Shown here: piece by piece, positions 55,282 to 63,468 of the stretch
Numbering within the stretch: the first letter of the stretch is position 1
How the letters are laid out: the number at the start of each line of letters is the position of its first letter
Assembly: GCF_006385575.1 (NCBI RefSeq)
Contig: NZ_CP041040.1
Coordinates: 3,348,001-3,412,000 of the forward strand
Source: Microbacterium foliorum
GTDB lineage: Bacteria; Actinomycetota; Actinomycetes; Actinomycetales; Microbacteriaceae
Direction: 5' to 3'
DNA length: 64,000 bases
Notes under the pieces: generated by a model
Seen by the model: the letters and a program-made list of their open reading frames with translations, nothing else
Told to the model about the DNA's origin: nothing
Databases searched by the model: none
Position numbers and translations under genes: made by a program

Positions 55282-56886
55282 TCAGTCCTGTCTCTGCATG
55301 GGGATGTGCACGAGCTGCACTCCGCCGGCGGCGATGGCGTCGCGGATGCTCGGCACGATGTCTTCTCGGTCGTCGACCCGGCGCCCCGTGGCGCCGAACG
55401 CGGTCGCGAGGGCCGCCCAGTCGGGCTGCACGAGGTCGACGCCGACGGGCGTCATGCCACGGTCGATCTCGTTCTGGCGGATCTCGGCGTAGCCGCCGTT
55501 GTCGACGCACACGATGGTCACGTCGAGCCGCTGCTCCACGGCCGTCACGAGCTCGTTCACGCAGAACATCAGCGCGCCGTCTCCGATCACGGTGACCACG
55601 GGATGCTCGGTCTGCGCGACCCGCGCACCGATGGCGGCAGGCAGGCCGTAGCCGAGCGTCGCGTAGGTGGGTGTGTAGAGCAGCGAGTGCGGATGCTGCG
55701 AGCGCAGCACGCTGCCGAGCGCCATGTAGACGATCTGCGAGGAGTCGCCGGCGACGATCGCATCGTCGGGAAGCGCCTCGGCGATGAGCTCGGCCAGCGC
55801 GACCGTCTCGGGCGCGGTGTCACGCATCTCGGCGTCGATCGCGGCGCGCTCGACCGTGAGGTCGCGAGCGGGGCGACCGCCGTCGGGCAGGAGCGCGAGC
55901 AGCGCGGCGCCGACCGCCGCAGCGTCGCCGACGATGCCCACGGTCGCGTCGAGGTTCTTGTGCACCTGCAGCGGCGAGATGTCGATGCGCACGACCGCAC
56001 CGCGCGCCTCCAGCTTCGGCGCCCACAGCTCGGCCTCGCCGAGCTTCGAGCCGATCACGAGCACGACGTCGGCGTCCTCGGCGACCTCGCGGGCCGCGGC
56101 GAGACGCAGGTTCGAACCCAGCGACAGCGGATGCCGCTCATCGACGACCCCCTTGCCGTTGAGCGTGGTGAGCACCGGGGCACCGAGGCGTTCGGCGATG
56201 GTCGTGACCTCGTGCGCGGCATCGACAGATCCGCCGCCCGCGACGATCACCGGCCGCTGCGCATCCTGCAGCAGACGTGCGGCCTCGGCCAGCGCTGTGC
56301 GATCACCCGACACCCGCGGGGGCATCGCCCTGGGGTGGCGCGCCTCCGCGGGGACATCGGCCGGGGTCTCGAGCACGTCGAGGGGGATCTCGATGTGCAC
56401 GGGGCGGGGGCGGCCGGTCCGGAAGAGCGCGAACGCGTCGTGCACGGCCTCGACCGCTTCGTCGGCGCTGGTCACGCGACGCGACCACTCGGCGATCGCG
56501 CCGACCATGGCCGTGGCATCCTTCGTCTCGTGCAGCGTGCCGACGTCGGCGAACTCCGACCCGAGCGGCACGCCCGGCGACAGCACGATCATCGGCCGCG
56601 ACTCGCAGAACGCCGTGCCGATCGCGCTCATCGCGTTCTGCAGGCCGGGTCCGGACGTCGTGATCACGACACCGGGCAGCCCTGTCTGCTGCGCCCAGCC
56701 GTCGGCACCGTAGCCCGAGCCCTGCTCGTGACGGTTCGTCACCGCGCGGATGCCGAGGTCGGCGAGCGGACGGTACAGCTCGAGGTTGTGCGTGCCGGGG
56801 ATGCCGAACACGGCGTCCACTCCGTAGCCACGGATGGTCTCGAGCACCGCGCGGCCGGCGGTATCGGCATAACGGTCGTCGCTCAT
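55282..56886 (-). CDS. Thiamine-diphosphate enzyme, AruI-like decarboxylase candidate
   Basis: This 534-residue three-domain ThDP enzyme of the acetolactate synthase superfamily has the N-terminal catalytic Glu in [15 protein letters not shown] and the C-terminal ThDP motif [15 protein letters not shown] ending DNGG. The opening [20 protein letters not shown] resembles 5-guanidino-2-oxopentanoate decarboxylases (AruI) more than biosynthetic IlvB, and there is no regulatory subunit gene. ATG 56886 is preferred because GAGGG lies 7 nt upstream. Three earlier in-frame ATGs in a 12-bp repeat (56904, 56916, 56928) are alternatives, the first of them overlapping the preceding stop. Confidence 0.85.
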   Translation of the reverse strand: MSDDRYADTAGRAVLETIRGYGVDAVFGIPGTHNLELYRPLADLGIRAVTNRHEQGSGYGADGWAQQTGLPGVVITTSGPGLQNAMSAIGTAFCESRPMIVLSPGVPLGSEFADVGTLHETKDATAMVGAIAEWSRRVTSADEAVEAVHDAFALFRTGRPRPVHIEIPLDVLETPADVPAEARHPRAMPPRVSGDRTALAEAARLLQDAQRPVIVAGGGSVDAAHEVTTIAERLGAPVLTTLNGKGVVDERHPLSLGSNLRLAAAREVAEDADVVLVIGSKLGEAELWAPKLEARGAVVRIDISPLQVHKNLDATVGIVGDAAAVGAALLALLPDGGRPARDLTVERAAIDAEMRDTAPETVALAELIAEALPDDAIVAGDSSQIVYMALGSVLRSQHPHSLLYTPTYATLGYGLPAAIGARVAQTEHPVVTVIGDGALMFCVNELVTAVEQRLDVTIVCVDNGGYAEIRQNEIDRGMTPVGVDLVQPDWAALATAFGATGRRVDDREDIVPSIRDAIAAGGVQLVHIPMQRQD

Positions 56887-56924
56887 GCTCGCACCCTCGC
56901 TCATGCCGTCGCTCATGCCGTCGC

Positions 56925-58613
56925 TCATGCCGACGCCATCGCCGCGGCAGCCACGTGGCGACGGGCACCGTCGACCCACGTCTCACGCACGGCGATCGAC
57001 GAGATGTCGTCGGCGTCGACGGCCAGTGGGTCGTCGGAGAGGACGACGAAATCGGCGTACTTGCCGATTTCGAGCGACCCGAGGTCGTCTTCACGGCCGA
57101 TCGAGACGGCACCTTCGATCGTGTGCGCGCGCAGAGCCGAGAGGGCGGAGACGCGCAGGTCATCAGGTCCGAGCGTGTGGCCACGACGGGTCACGCGGGT
57201 GACAGCCGTCTGAATCGCCTCGAGCGGGATGGGCTCTGCCACGGGTGCGTCCGACGAGATCGTGAAGGGCACCCCCGCTCGCTCGAACTCGCCGAGCGGG
57301 TTGAAGCGCTCGCCCGGAGTGCCGATCGCCTCTTCCACTCCCTCACCCCAGTTGAAGTAGTGCTGGGTCTGGTTGACGGGGCGGATGCCGGAGGCAGCCA
57401 TCCGGTCGATCTGCTCGGGCGTGGGCAGGCCGCAGTGCTCGATGCGGTGACGCGCATCGGAGTCGGGGCGTTCGGCGAGCGCCGCCTCGATCGCCGACAC
57501 GACCATCTCGATCGCGGTCGGCGACTGCGCGTGCGTCGCCGTCTGCAGACCTGCGGCGTGCGCCCTGCTGATCAGCGCCGCGTATTCGGCGGGCTCGTGG
57601 TAGAGCTGACCGGTGCGGCAGGGGTCGCCCACGTACCCGTCGGGGAAGTACGCGGTCCAGCCGCCGAGCGTGCCGTCGGCGTAGAGCTTGATGCCGGCGA
57701 AGCTGAGGTGGGCGTTTCCGAACTGGCCGACGAGGCCCATCTCGAGCGCCTCGTCGAGCAGGTGCGACAGCAGGTACATCGACACACGCAGCTCGAGGCG
57801 GCCCGCCTCGGCGAGGCGCAGGTACATGTCGAACTCCCGGCGCGTCACCTGGCAGTCGCCGATCGAGGTGACTCCCCCCGCGAGGAACCGCTGGGTCGCA
57901 GCATCCAGCTGACGGAGGTGCTCCTCCGGCTCGTCGGCGAGATGGAAGTTCGGTCCGTGGTGGCCGATCTTCACCCCGTGCACGCCCGTGAGGATGTTGC
58001 ACGCGGCATCCGAGAGCTCGCCCGTCAGCTCGCCGTCGGCGTCGTGGAAGAACTCGCCGCCGTCCGTGTTGGGGGTGTCGCGGTCGACGCCGTTCTTCGT
58101 GAGCGTGTACGAGTTGACGACGCCGCCGTGGCCCGAGGCGTTCATGAGGTACACCTCGCGGTCGGTCGCGACCTCGTCGAGCTCGAAGCGGGTGGGATGC
58201 CGCTTCTCGGCGAGGTTGCGCTGCTCGTAGCCGTAGCCGCGCACCGGCCGACCGGCCGGCGCGTCGACCGCCGCGGCCTTCAGCAGCGCCACGATCTCGG
58301 GGATGCTGTCGGCCTTCTCGGGTCCGCAGTCGACCCAGGTCATCAGCTGCCCGAACATCAGGGGGTGCGCGTGCGCATCGACGAACCCGGGCACGACGAC
58401 CGCGTCGCCGAGGTCGACGCGCTCGGGCACGAGCCCCGCACGGTCGGCGGCCGCCTGGCACTCGTGCGCCGTGCCGATCGCGACGATGCGGCCGCGGTCC
58501 GTGAGCATGGCGGTCGCGGTCGTGGCATCCGCATCCACCGTCTGGATCACGCGAGCCGTGACCAGCTGTGGCGTCGTCTGGGCGGAGCGGTCGAAGGGAG
58601 TGAGCTTTCTCAT
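56925..58613 (-). CDS. YtcJ-type metal-dependent amidohydrolase
   Basis: This 562-residue enzyme of the amidohydrolase superfamily (Amidohydro_3, YtcJ/NfdA-like) has HAHP near residue 80 as the first metal motif, KLYADGTLGG, the ATHAQS and HRIEHCGLP histidine strands, and SSDAPV with the catalytic Asp. Members cleave exocyclic amide or formamide bonds. In this operon it may release a guanidino or amino acid from a conjugate, but the substrate is not visible. The start overlaps the transporter stop by 4 bp. Confidence 0.86.
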   Translation of the reverse strand: MRKLTPFDRSAQTTPQLVTARVIQTVDADATTATAMLTDRGRIVAIGTAHECQAAADRAGLVPERVDLGDAVVVPGFVDAHAHPLMFGQLMTWVDCGPEKADSIPEIVALLKAAAVDAPAGRPVRGYGYEQRNLAEKRHPTRFELDEVATDREVYLMNASGHGGVVNSYTLTKNGVDRDTPNTDGGEFFHDADGELTGELSDAACNILTGVHGVKIGHHGPNFHLADEPEEHLRQLDAATQRFLAGGVTSIGDCQVTRREFDMYLRLAEAGRLELRVSMYLLSHLLDEALEMGLVGQFGNAHLSFAGIKLYADGTLGGWTAYFPDGYVGDPCRTGQLYHEPAEYAALISRAHAAGLQTATHAQSPTAIEMVVSAIEAALAERPDSDARHRIEHCGLPTPEQIDRMAASGIRPVNQTQHYFNWGEGVEEAIGTPGERFNPLGEFERAGVPFTISSDAPVAEPIPLEAIQTAVTRVTRRGHTLGPDDLRVSALSALRAHTIEGAVSIGREDDLGSLEIGKYADFVVLSDDPLAVDADDISSIAVRETWVDGARRHVAAAAMASA

Positions 58614-59932
58614 GGCAGCCTGTTCGCGGTCGTGTCGGTGCGGGCGGTGAACGATGCCGTGACCGGGGCCTCATCCGAGTGCTGCGGGGCGAGCTTCGTG
58701 CAGATGCCGGCGATCACCGCCATACCGGCGAACATCGCGAGGACCGACCAGATGTTGCCTGTCCAGGCGATCAGCTGCGTCGCGAACCAGGGCGAGAAAC
58801 CGGCCCAGATCGCGGCACCGACGCCGTAGGCCAGCGCGATCGACGTGTACCGGGACTGCGGGCGGAACATCTGCGCCAGCAGGGCGGCGATCGGGGCGTA
58901 GGTCGCGCTCATCGCGATGCGCACCAGCGAGGCGAAGAGGAAGATCAGTGGTTCGACGCGCCCCGGGAGGATCAGCAGGAACGGGACGAAGGTGAGCACC
59001 GAGGTGATCAGACCGATGTACATCACGTTCTTGCGGCCCCACTTGTCGCCCAGCCAGGCGACCGGCAGAGTCACCACGAACTCCACGAACGAGGCGATCG
59101 TCATCGCGTCGAGGATCACGCGCTCGTCGATCGCGATCGGGTCGCCCGTCGCGTAGGCCGTCGCGAAGGTCGTCGCGAGGTAATAGCCACCGGTCGAGAT
59201 GGGCAGGATGCCGATGCCGAGGAGAATCGGGCGCCAGTTGGTGCGCAGGGCGTAGGCCAGAGGCATCGACTGCTTGCGTCCCTCGATCTTCGCCTCGAAG
59301 ACCGGGGTCTCCTCGACGCGGTAGCGCACCCAGAACCCGACGCCGACCAGCACGATCGACAGCAGGAACGGGATGCGCCAGCCGCCGTTGATGATGAAGT
59401 CGTCGCCGACGCGCGACATGATCGCGAAGATGCCCGAGGCCAGCAGGGCGCCGGCCGGGTTGCCGAGCTGCGTGAAGCCGCCGTAGAAGGTCTTCGACTT
59501 CTCGGGTGCGTGCTCGACGCTCATCAGCACCGCGCCGCCCCATTCGCCGCCGACCGCGAGTCCCTGCACGGCGCGGAGCAGTATCAGGAGGATCGGAGCG
59601 AGGATGCCGATGTTCTCGTACGTCGGCAGGCAGCCGACGAGCACGGTCGCCGCGCCCATCAGCAGCAGCGTGATGACGAGCGACGTGCGCCGGCCGAGCT
59701 TGTCGCCGATGTGACCGAAGATGATGCCGCCGAGGGGGCGGACGAGGAACGCGACGGCGAAGGTCGCGAAGGCCGCGGCGGTCTCGGCGAGCCGGTCGCC
59801 GCTCGGGAAGAACAGCGGGCCGAAGACGAGGGCGGCGGCGGTCGCGTAGACGTAGAAGTCGTACCACTCGATGGTGGTGCCGACGAAGGCGGCGAAGCCT
59901 GCGCGTCGCGCCTTGGTGTGGGTGGAAGTCAT
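58610..59932 (-). CDS. MHS-family metabolite:H+ symporter
   Basis: This 440-residue major facilitator of the metabolite:H+ symporter family has helix 1 FVGTTIEWYDFYVYATAAAL, motif A-like GHIGDKLGRRTSLVITLLLM and LRAVQGLAVGGEWGGAVLM, all classic for ShiA/ProP-like carriers of organic acids, betaines or amino-acid derivatives. It is the first gene of the four-gene catabolic operon and probably imports the operon's substrate. ATG 59932 has AAAGGAG upstream. Divergent from the Lrp-type regulator. Confidence 0.9.
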   Translation of the reverse strand: MTSTHTKARRAGFAAFVGTTIEWYDFYVYATAAALVFGPLFFPSGDRLAETAAAFATFAVAFLVRPLGGIIFGHIGDKLGRRTSLVITLLLMGAATVLVGCLPTYENIGILAPILLILLRAVQGLAVGGEWGGAVLMSVEHAPEKSKTFYGGFTQLGNPAGALLASGIFAIMSRVGDDFIINGGWRIPFLLSIVLVGVGFWVRYRVEETPVFEAKIEGRKQSMPLAYALRTNWRPILLGIGILPISTGGYYLATTFATAYATGDPIAIDERVILDAMTIASFVEFVVTLPVAWLGDKWGRKNVMYIGLITSVLTFVPFLLILPGRVEPLIFLFASLVRIAMSATYAPIAALLAQMFRPQSRYTSIALAYGVGAAIWAGFSPWFATQLIAWTGNIWSVLAMFAGMAVIAGICTKLAPQHSDEAPVTASFTARTDTTANRLP

Positions 59933-60038
59933 GTGTGACCCGCTCCTTTGCGGAAGATGTCGGATAGCGAAGGATGCTACGGACGCGTCGACGAGAGGAC
60001 AAGGGCAGAACTCCAGCGTGAGGGTCGATTCACTGACG

Positions 60039-60062
60039 TTGTGTTCGCAGAGTCGCGCACAA
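60039..60062. promoter_or_regulatory. Candidate Lrp-type operator in the divergent gap
   Basis: TTGTG-N14-CACAA is a 24-bp pseudo-palindrome with inner CG pairs also symmetrical, lying between the MHS operon and the regulator gene. Confidence 0.4.
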
Positions 60063-60091
60063 TGGGCCTACCCAGCCGTCGCGATGACTTC

Positions 60092-60097
60092 TACACT
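60092..60097 (+). promoter_or_regulatory. -10 element leading into a leaderless upstream ORF
   Basis: TACACT is followed by 6 nt and ATG 60104. Confidence 0.45.
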
Positions 60098-60103
60098 GCA
60101 TTT

Positions 60104-60151
60104 ATGCACCTGCGACAGCGCGTTCGCGGGAAACTGACGAATGTGGGCTGA
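60104..60151 (+). CDS. Leaderless 15-codon upstream ORF
   Basis: It encodes MHLRQRVRGKLTNVG and stops 3 bp before the Lrp-type ATG. The start fits a leaderless transcript from TACACT. The Lrp-type gene has no convincing ribosome site of its own, so translation may depend on reinitiation after this ORF. Confidence 0.4.
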   Translation: MHLRQRVRGKLTNVG

Positions 60152-60154
60152 ACC

Positions 60155-61054
60155 ATGGATTTCGACGCCGAACTCATCCGTGCTCTCCAGGAAGACGGTC
60201 GCGCCAGCATCCGTTCGCTGTCGCTGGGTCTCGGGCAGTCGAGAGCCGCGGTCGCGGCCCGTCTGCGTACGATGCTCGACGATCGCACCGTGCGCGTCGT
60301 CGCCGCGGTGGATCCGGTGTTCCTCGGCCAGCATGTGCTCGCGCACGTGTCGATCCGCACCGATGGAGCCGTCGAGATCGTCGCCGAGCACCTGCGCGAC
60401 ATGAGCGAGACCGTGCTCGTCTCGGCGGTCGGCGGAGCCCACGACCTCGTCACCGAGGTGCGACTGGGATCGATGGCCGATCTGCACGACCTGCTGGCGC
60501 AGATCCGAGCGATCGACGGCGTGCTGGACATCAACACGATCATCTACTCCACCGTCGTGAAGGGCTTCTTCGTCTCTGAGTACCACGGCGACGTCACGCT
60601 CGACACGGTCGACGAAGACCTCATCGAACGGCTGCAGTCCGACGGGCGGATGAGCTTCCGCGCGCTGGGCGAGGCCGTGCGCCTCTCGCCCTCGGCCGTC
60701 GCGACGCGGGTGCAGCGGCTGATCGACGGCGGGGTGATCAAGATCAGCGCCGTGGAGGCCAGGGGCCTCGCGCACCGACAGCTGTCGATGGGTGTCGGGC
60801 TGAACCTCAACCACGACGACGAGGCGGTGATCGAGGAGCTGAAGACCGGGCGAGGGATCGACTTCGCCGCCCGCACCCTCGGGCGCTTCGACGCGGTGGC
60901 CACACTCGTCGAGCCCTCGGCAGGGGCGCTGTACGCGAGTCTCGAGCGTCTGAGGTCGCTCGCCGGCGTCACCCGCATCGAAGCATGGCTGCACCTGGCC
61001 GTGCTCAAAGAGGACTACGCGCGGACGCTGCGCGAGCCGATGCCCCACCCCTGA
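60155..61054 (+). CDS. Double-length Lrp/AsnC-family regulator
   Basis: This 299-residue protein is about twice the usual ~150 residues and contains two Lrp units in tandem. The first HTH is at about residues 1-55 (DAELIRALQEDGRASIRSLS), its RAM-like domain at 60-140. The second HTH is at about 150-205 (DEDLIERLQSDGRMSFRALG), with a second effector domain to ~290. Such fused forms occur in actinobacteria. It is divergent from the MHS-amidohydrolase-ThDP-ureohydrolase operon and is its likely regulator. Confidence 0.87.
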   Translation: MDFDAELIRALQEDGRASIRSLSLGLGQSRAAVAARLRTMLDDRTVRVVAAVDPVFLGQHVLAHVSIRTDGAVEIVAEHLRDMSETVLVSAVGGAHDLVTEVRLGSMADLHDLLAQIRAIDGVLDINTIIYSTVVKGFFVSEYHGDVTLDTVDEDLIERLQSDGRMSFRALGEAVRLSPSAVATRVQRLIDGGVIKISAVEARGLAHRQLSMGVGLNLNHDDEAVIEELKTGRGIDFAARTLGRFDAVATLVEPSAGALYASLERLRSLAGVTRIEAWLHLAVLKEDYARTLREPMPHP

Positions 61055-61105
61055 CGTGCGGCGCGCCGTCACCGTCCGTTCACCGCGCGCCGCCAGACTG
61101 CGAGC

Positions 61106-62518
61106 ATGAGCGATTCCTCCCAGAGCAGCGAGGTGCCCGAGCCCGCCGCGACGGCGAACAGCGGCGCGGTCGGCGTGATCGGCCTCGACCTGCGTGGCGA
61201 GACCCCCGCGCCGAAGAAGCAGGTCTACTCGTGGGCGCTGTGGGACTGGGCGACGCAGCCCTTCAACACGGTCATCCTCACCTTCATCTTCACCGCCCTG
61301 TACCTGACCACCGAGGCGTTCCTGCCGGCGGAGATCGCCGGGCTCGACGCGAAAGACCCGATCCGCGAGGCCGCCGAGGCAGACCTCGCCTCGGGCCTGG
61401 GGCTCGGGTCGACGATCGCCGGAATCGCGATCCTGCTGATCGCACCGGTGCTGGGCCAGCGGGCGGATGCCGCGGGGCGCCAGAAGCTCTGGCTCGGGAT
61501 CGGCACCGGAGCCCTCGTCGCGTGCATGTTCGGCCTGTGGTTCGTCGAGCCGACACCGACGCTGTTCTGGCTCGGCGTCGCGCTGATCTCGGCCGGATCC
61601 GTGTTCGGCGAGATCGCCGCGGTCAACTCGAACGCCATGCTGATCGGGATCGCGAATCCGAAGACCGTCGGGCGCATCTCGGGTCTCGGCTGGGGGTTCG
61701 GCTACATCGGCGGCATCCTCGCGCTCGTCCTCGTCGTCATCTTCTACACGTTCGACTGGTTCGGCCTGCCGGACGACGCGGGTCTGCCGTTCCGCATCAT
61801 CGCTGTCGCGTGCGCGATCTGGGCCATCGTGTTCTCGATCCCGATCTTCCTCAACGTGCCGGAGCCGTCGCTCGGGCGCCCCGAGCGCAAGGTGGGCTTC
61901 TTCGCCTCCTACGGCCTGCTCGTCAAAGACGTCGTCGGCCTCTACCGCAACCCCGACACGCGCCAGACGTTCTGGTTCCTGCTGTCGAGCGCCGTGTTCC
62001 GCGATGGACTCGGCGGCGTCTTCGCATTCGGCGCGATCATCGCGGGTCAGGTCTTCGACTTCGCGTTCCTCGACCTCGTGATCTTCGGCATCGCCGCGAA
62101 CCTCATCGCGGGTGTCTCGACGATCATCGCGGGGCGCTATGACGACCGGTTCGGCCCGAAGCGGATCATCCTCGTCTCGCTCGCCGCCATGGTGATCGCC
62201 GGACTCGCGGTGTTCTTCCTGGTGGATGCCGGAACGATCGTCTTCTGGATCGGCGGCCTGGTGCTCTGCGCCTTCGTCGGCCCCGCCCAGGCGGCGTCGC
62301 GGTCGTTCCTCGCCCGCATCACGCCTGCCGGCCGCGAGGGCGAGATCTTCGGCCTCTACGCGACGACCGGCCGCGCGGCGAGCTGGATGGCATCCGGCGC
62401 CTGGACCCTGCTGATCGTGCTCTCGGGCTCGACGTCGTACGGCATCCTCGGCATCGTGCTGGTGTTGGTCGCCGGCTTCCTGCTGCTGCTGCCGGTGAAG
62501 GCGACGCAGCGCGGCTGA
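61106..62518 (+). CDS. UMF1-type MFS transporter
   Basis: This 470-residue membrane protein of the MFS UMF1/Atg22-like family has the hallmark YSWALWDWATQPFNTVILTF in helix 1 after an Ala/Pro-rich N-terminal tail of ~40 residues, with about twelve helices. GRISGLGWGFGYIGGILAL is another family signature. Fungal Atg22 exports amino acids from the vacuole; bacterial substrates are unknown. The ATG lies 6 nt after CAGACT, so the mRNA may be leaderless. Confidence 0.85.
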   Translation: MSDSSQSSEVPEPAATANSGAVGVIGLDLRGETPAPKKQVYSWALWDWATQPFNTVILTFIFTALYLTTEAFLPAEIAGLDAKDPIREAAEADLASGLGLGSTIAGIAILLIAPVLGQRADAAGRQKLWLGIGTGALVACMFGLWFVEPTPTLFWLGVALISAGSVFGEIAAVNSNAMLIGIANPKTVGRISGLGWGFGYIGGILALVLVVIFYTFDWFGLPDDAGLPFRIIAVACAIWAIVFSIPIFLNVPEPSLGRPERKVGFFASYGLLVKDVVGLYRNPDTRQTFWFLLSSAVFRDGLGGVFAFGAIIAGQVFDFAFLDLVIFGIAANLIAGVSTIIAGRYDDRFGPKRIILVSLAAMVIAGLAVFFLVDAGTIVFWIGGLVLCAFVGPAQAASRSFLARITPAGREGEIFGLYATTGRAASWMASGAWTLLIVLSGSTSYGILGIVLVLVAGFLLLLPVKATQRG

Positions 62519-62533
62519 GACGCGATGCGGGAG

Positions 62534-62539
62534 TAGCCT
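62534..62539 (+). promoter_or_regulatory. -10 element of a leaderless promoter
   Basis: TAGCCT is followed by 6 nt and GTG 62546. Confidence 0.5.
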
Positions 62540-62545
62540 GACCGC

Positions 62546-63466
62546 GTGACGGTCATCATCGCTTTTCTCGCCAACATCCTCGTCGCGATCGCCAAGACGA
62601 TCGCGGCGGTGATCACGTCTTCGGCGTCGATGGTCGCCGAGGCGGCGCATTCGTGGGCGGATGCCGGCAACGAGGTGTTCCTGCTCATCGCCGACCGGCG
62701 CGGCGCACGGGCGAAGGATGAGCGGCATCCGCTCGGATACGGCCGCGCGGCGTTCGTGTGGTCGTTGATCGCGGCGTTCGGGATCTTCACCGCCGGCTCG
62801 ATCGTGTCGATCATGCACGGCGTGCAGGAGCTGTCGGAGACGGGCCCCGTGGAGAGCCCCGGAGTGGCATACACGGTGCTCGGCATCGCTTTCGTGCTCG
62901 AGGGGGCGTCGTTCACGCAGGCCATGGTGAAGTCGCGGCGACTGGCGCGCGAGCGCGGATCGTCGACCTGGGACTACGTGCTCGATACCAGCGATACGAC
63001 GCTGCGGGCGGTGTTCTTCGAGGACATGGCCGCTCTGATCGGGCTGGTGATCGCGGCCGGTGCGATCGCGATGCACCAGATCACCGGGGTCGCCACGTGG
63101 GATGCCGTGGGGTCGATCCTCGTCGGAGCGCTGCTGGGCGTGGTCGCGATCATCCTGATTCGCCGCAACATCGCTTTTCTCGTGGGTTCGAATGCGTCGC
63201 CCGCGCTGCGCGATCGGGTCGGGCGCGCTCTGCTCTCGTCGCCGCAGATCCAGCGGCTCACCTATCTGCACATCGAATACGTGGGCCCGAACCGGCTGTT
63301 CATCGTCGCCGAGGTCGATCTGACCGGAGACGCCCGCGAACACGATGTGGCCCGGAGCCTGCGCGCGATCGAGCAGCAGATCGAAGCGCACGCGGCGGTC
63401 GAGACAGTGGTGCTGTCGCTCTCGGTCGACGATGAGCAGTCGCTGGAGTTCGGCGCAGCTGTCTGA
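62546..63466 (+). CDS. Cation diffusion facilitator family transporter
   Basis: This 306-residue transporter has six transmembrane helices with the zinc-site motif HSWADAGNE in helix 2 and DTTLRAVFFEDMAALIG in helix 5, and a C-terminal cytoplasmic metallochaperone-like domain. CDF proteins export Zn2+, Fe2+, Mn2+ or Co2+ in exchange for protons. Here the usual HxxxD pair of helix 2 is HSWAD and helix 5 has E/D instead of HxxxD, so metal choice may differ from typical zinc exporters. GTG start, leaderless. Confidence 0.85.
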   Translation: MTVIIAFLANILVAIAKTIAAVITSSASMVAEAAHSWADAGNEVFLLIADRRGARAKDERHPLGYGRAAFVWSLIAAFGIFTAGSIVSIMHGVQELSETGPVESPGVAYTVLGIAFVLEGASFTQAMVKSRRLARERGSSTWDYVLDTSDTTLRAVFFEDMAALIGLVIAAGAIAMHQITGVATWDAVGSILVGALLGVVAIILIRRNIAFLVGSNASPALRDRVGRALLSSPQIQRLTYLHIEYVGPNRLFIVAEVDLTGDAREHDVARSLRAIEQQIEAHAAVETVVLSLSVDDEQSLEFGAAV

Positions 63467-63468
63467 CC

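Noticed and set aside
59948..60151. 67-codon ORF before the Lrp-type gene
   Set aside because: Its first ATG has no ribosome site or -10 at a suitable distance; only its last 15 codons fit a leaderless start.
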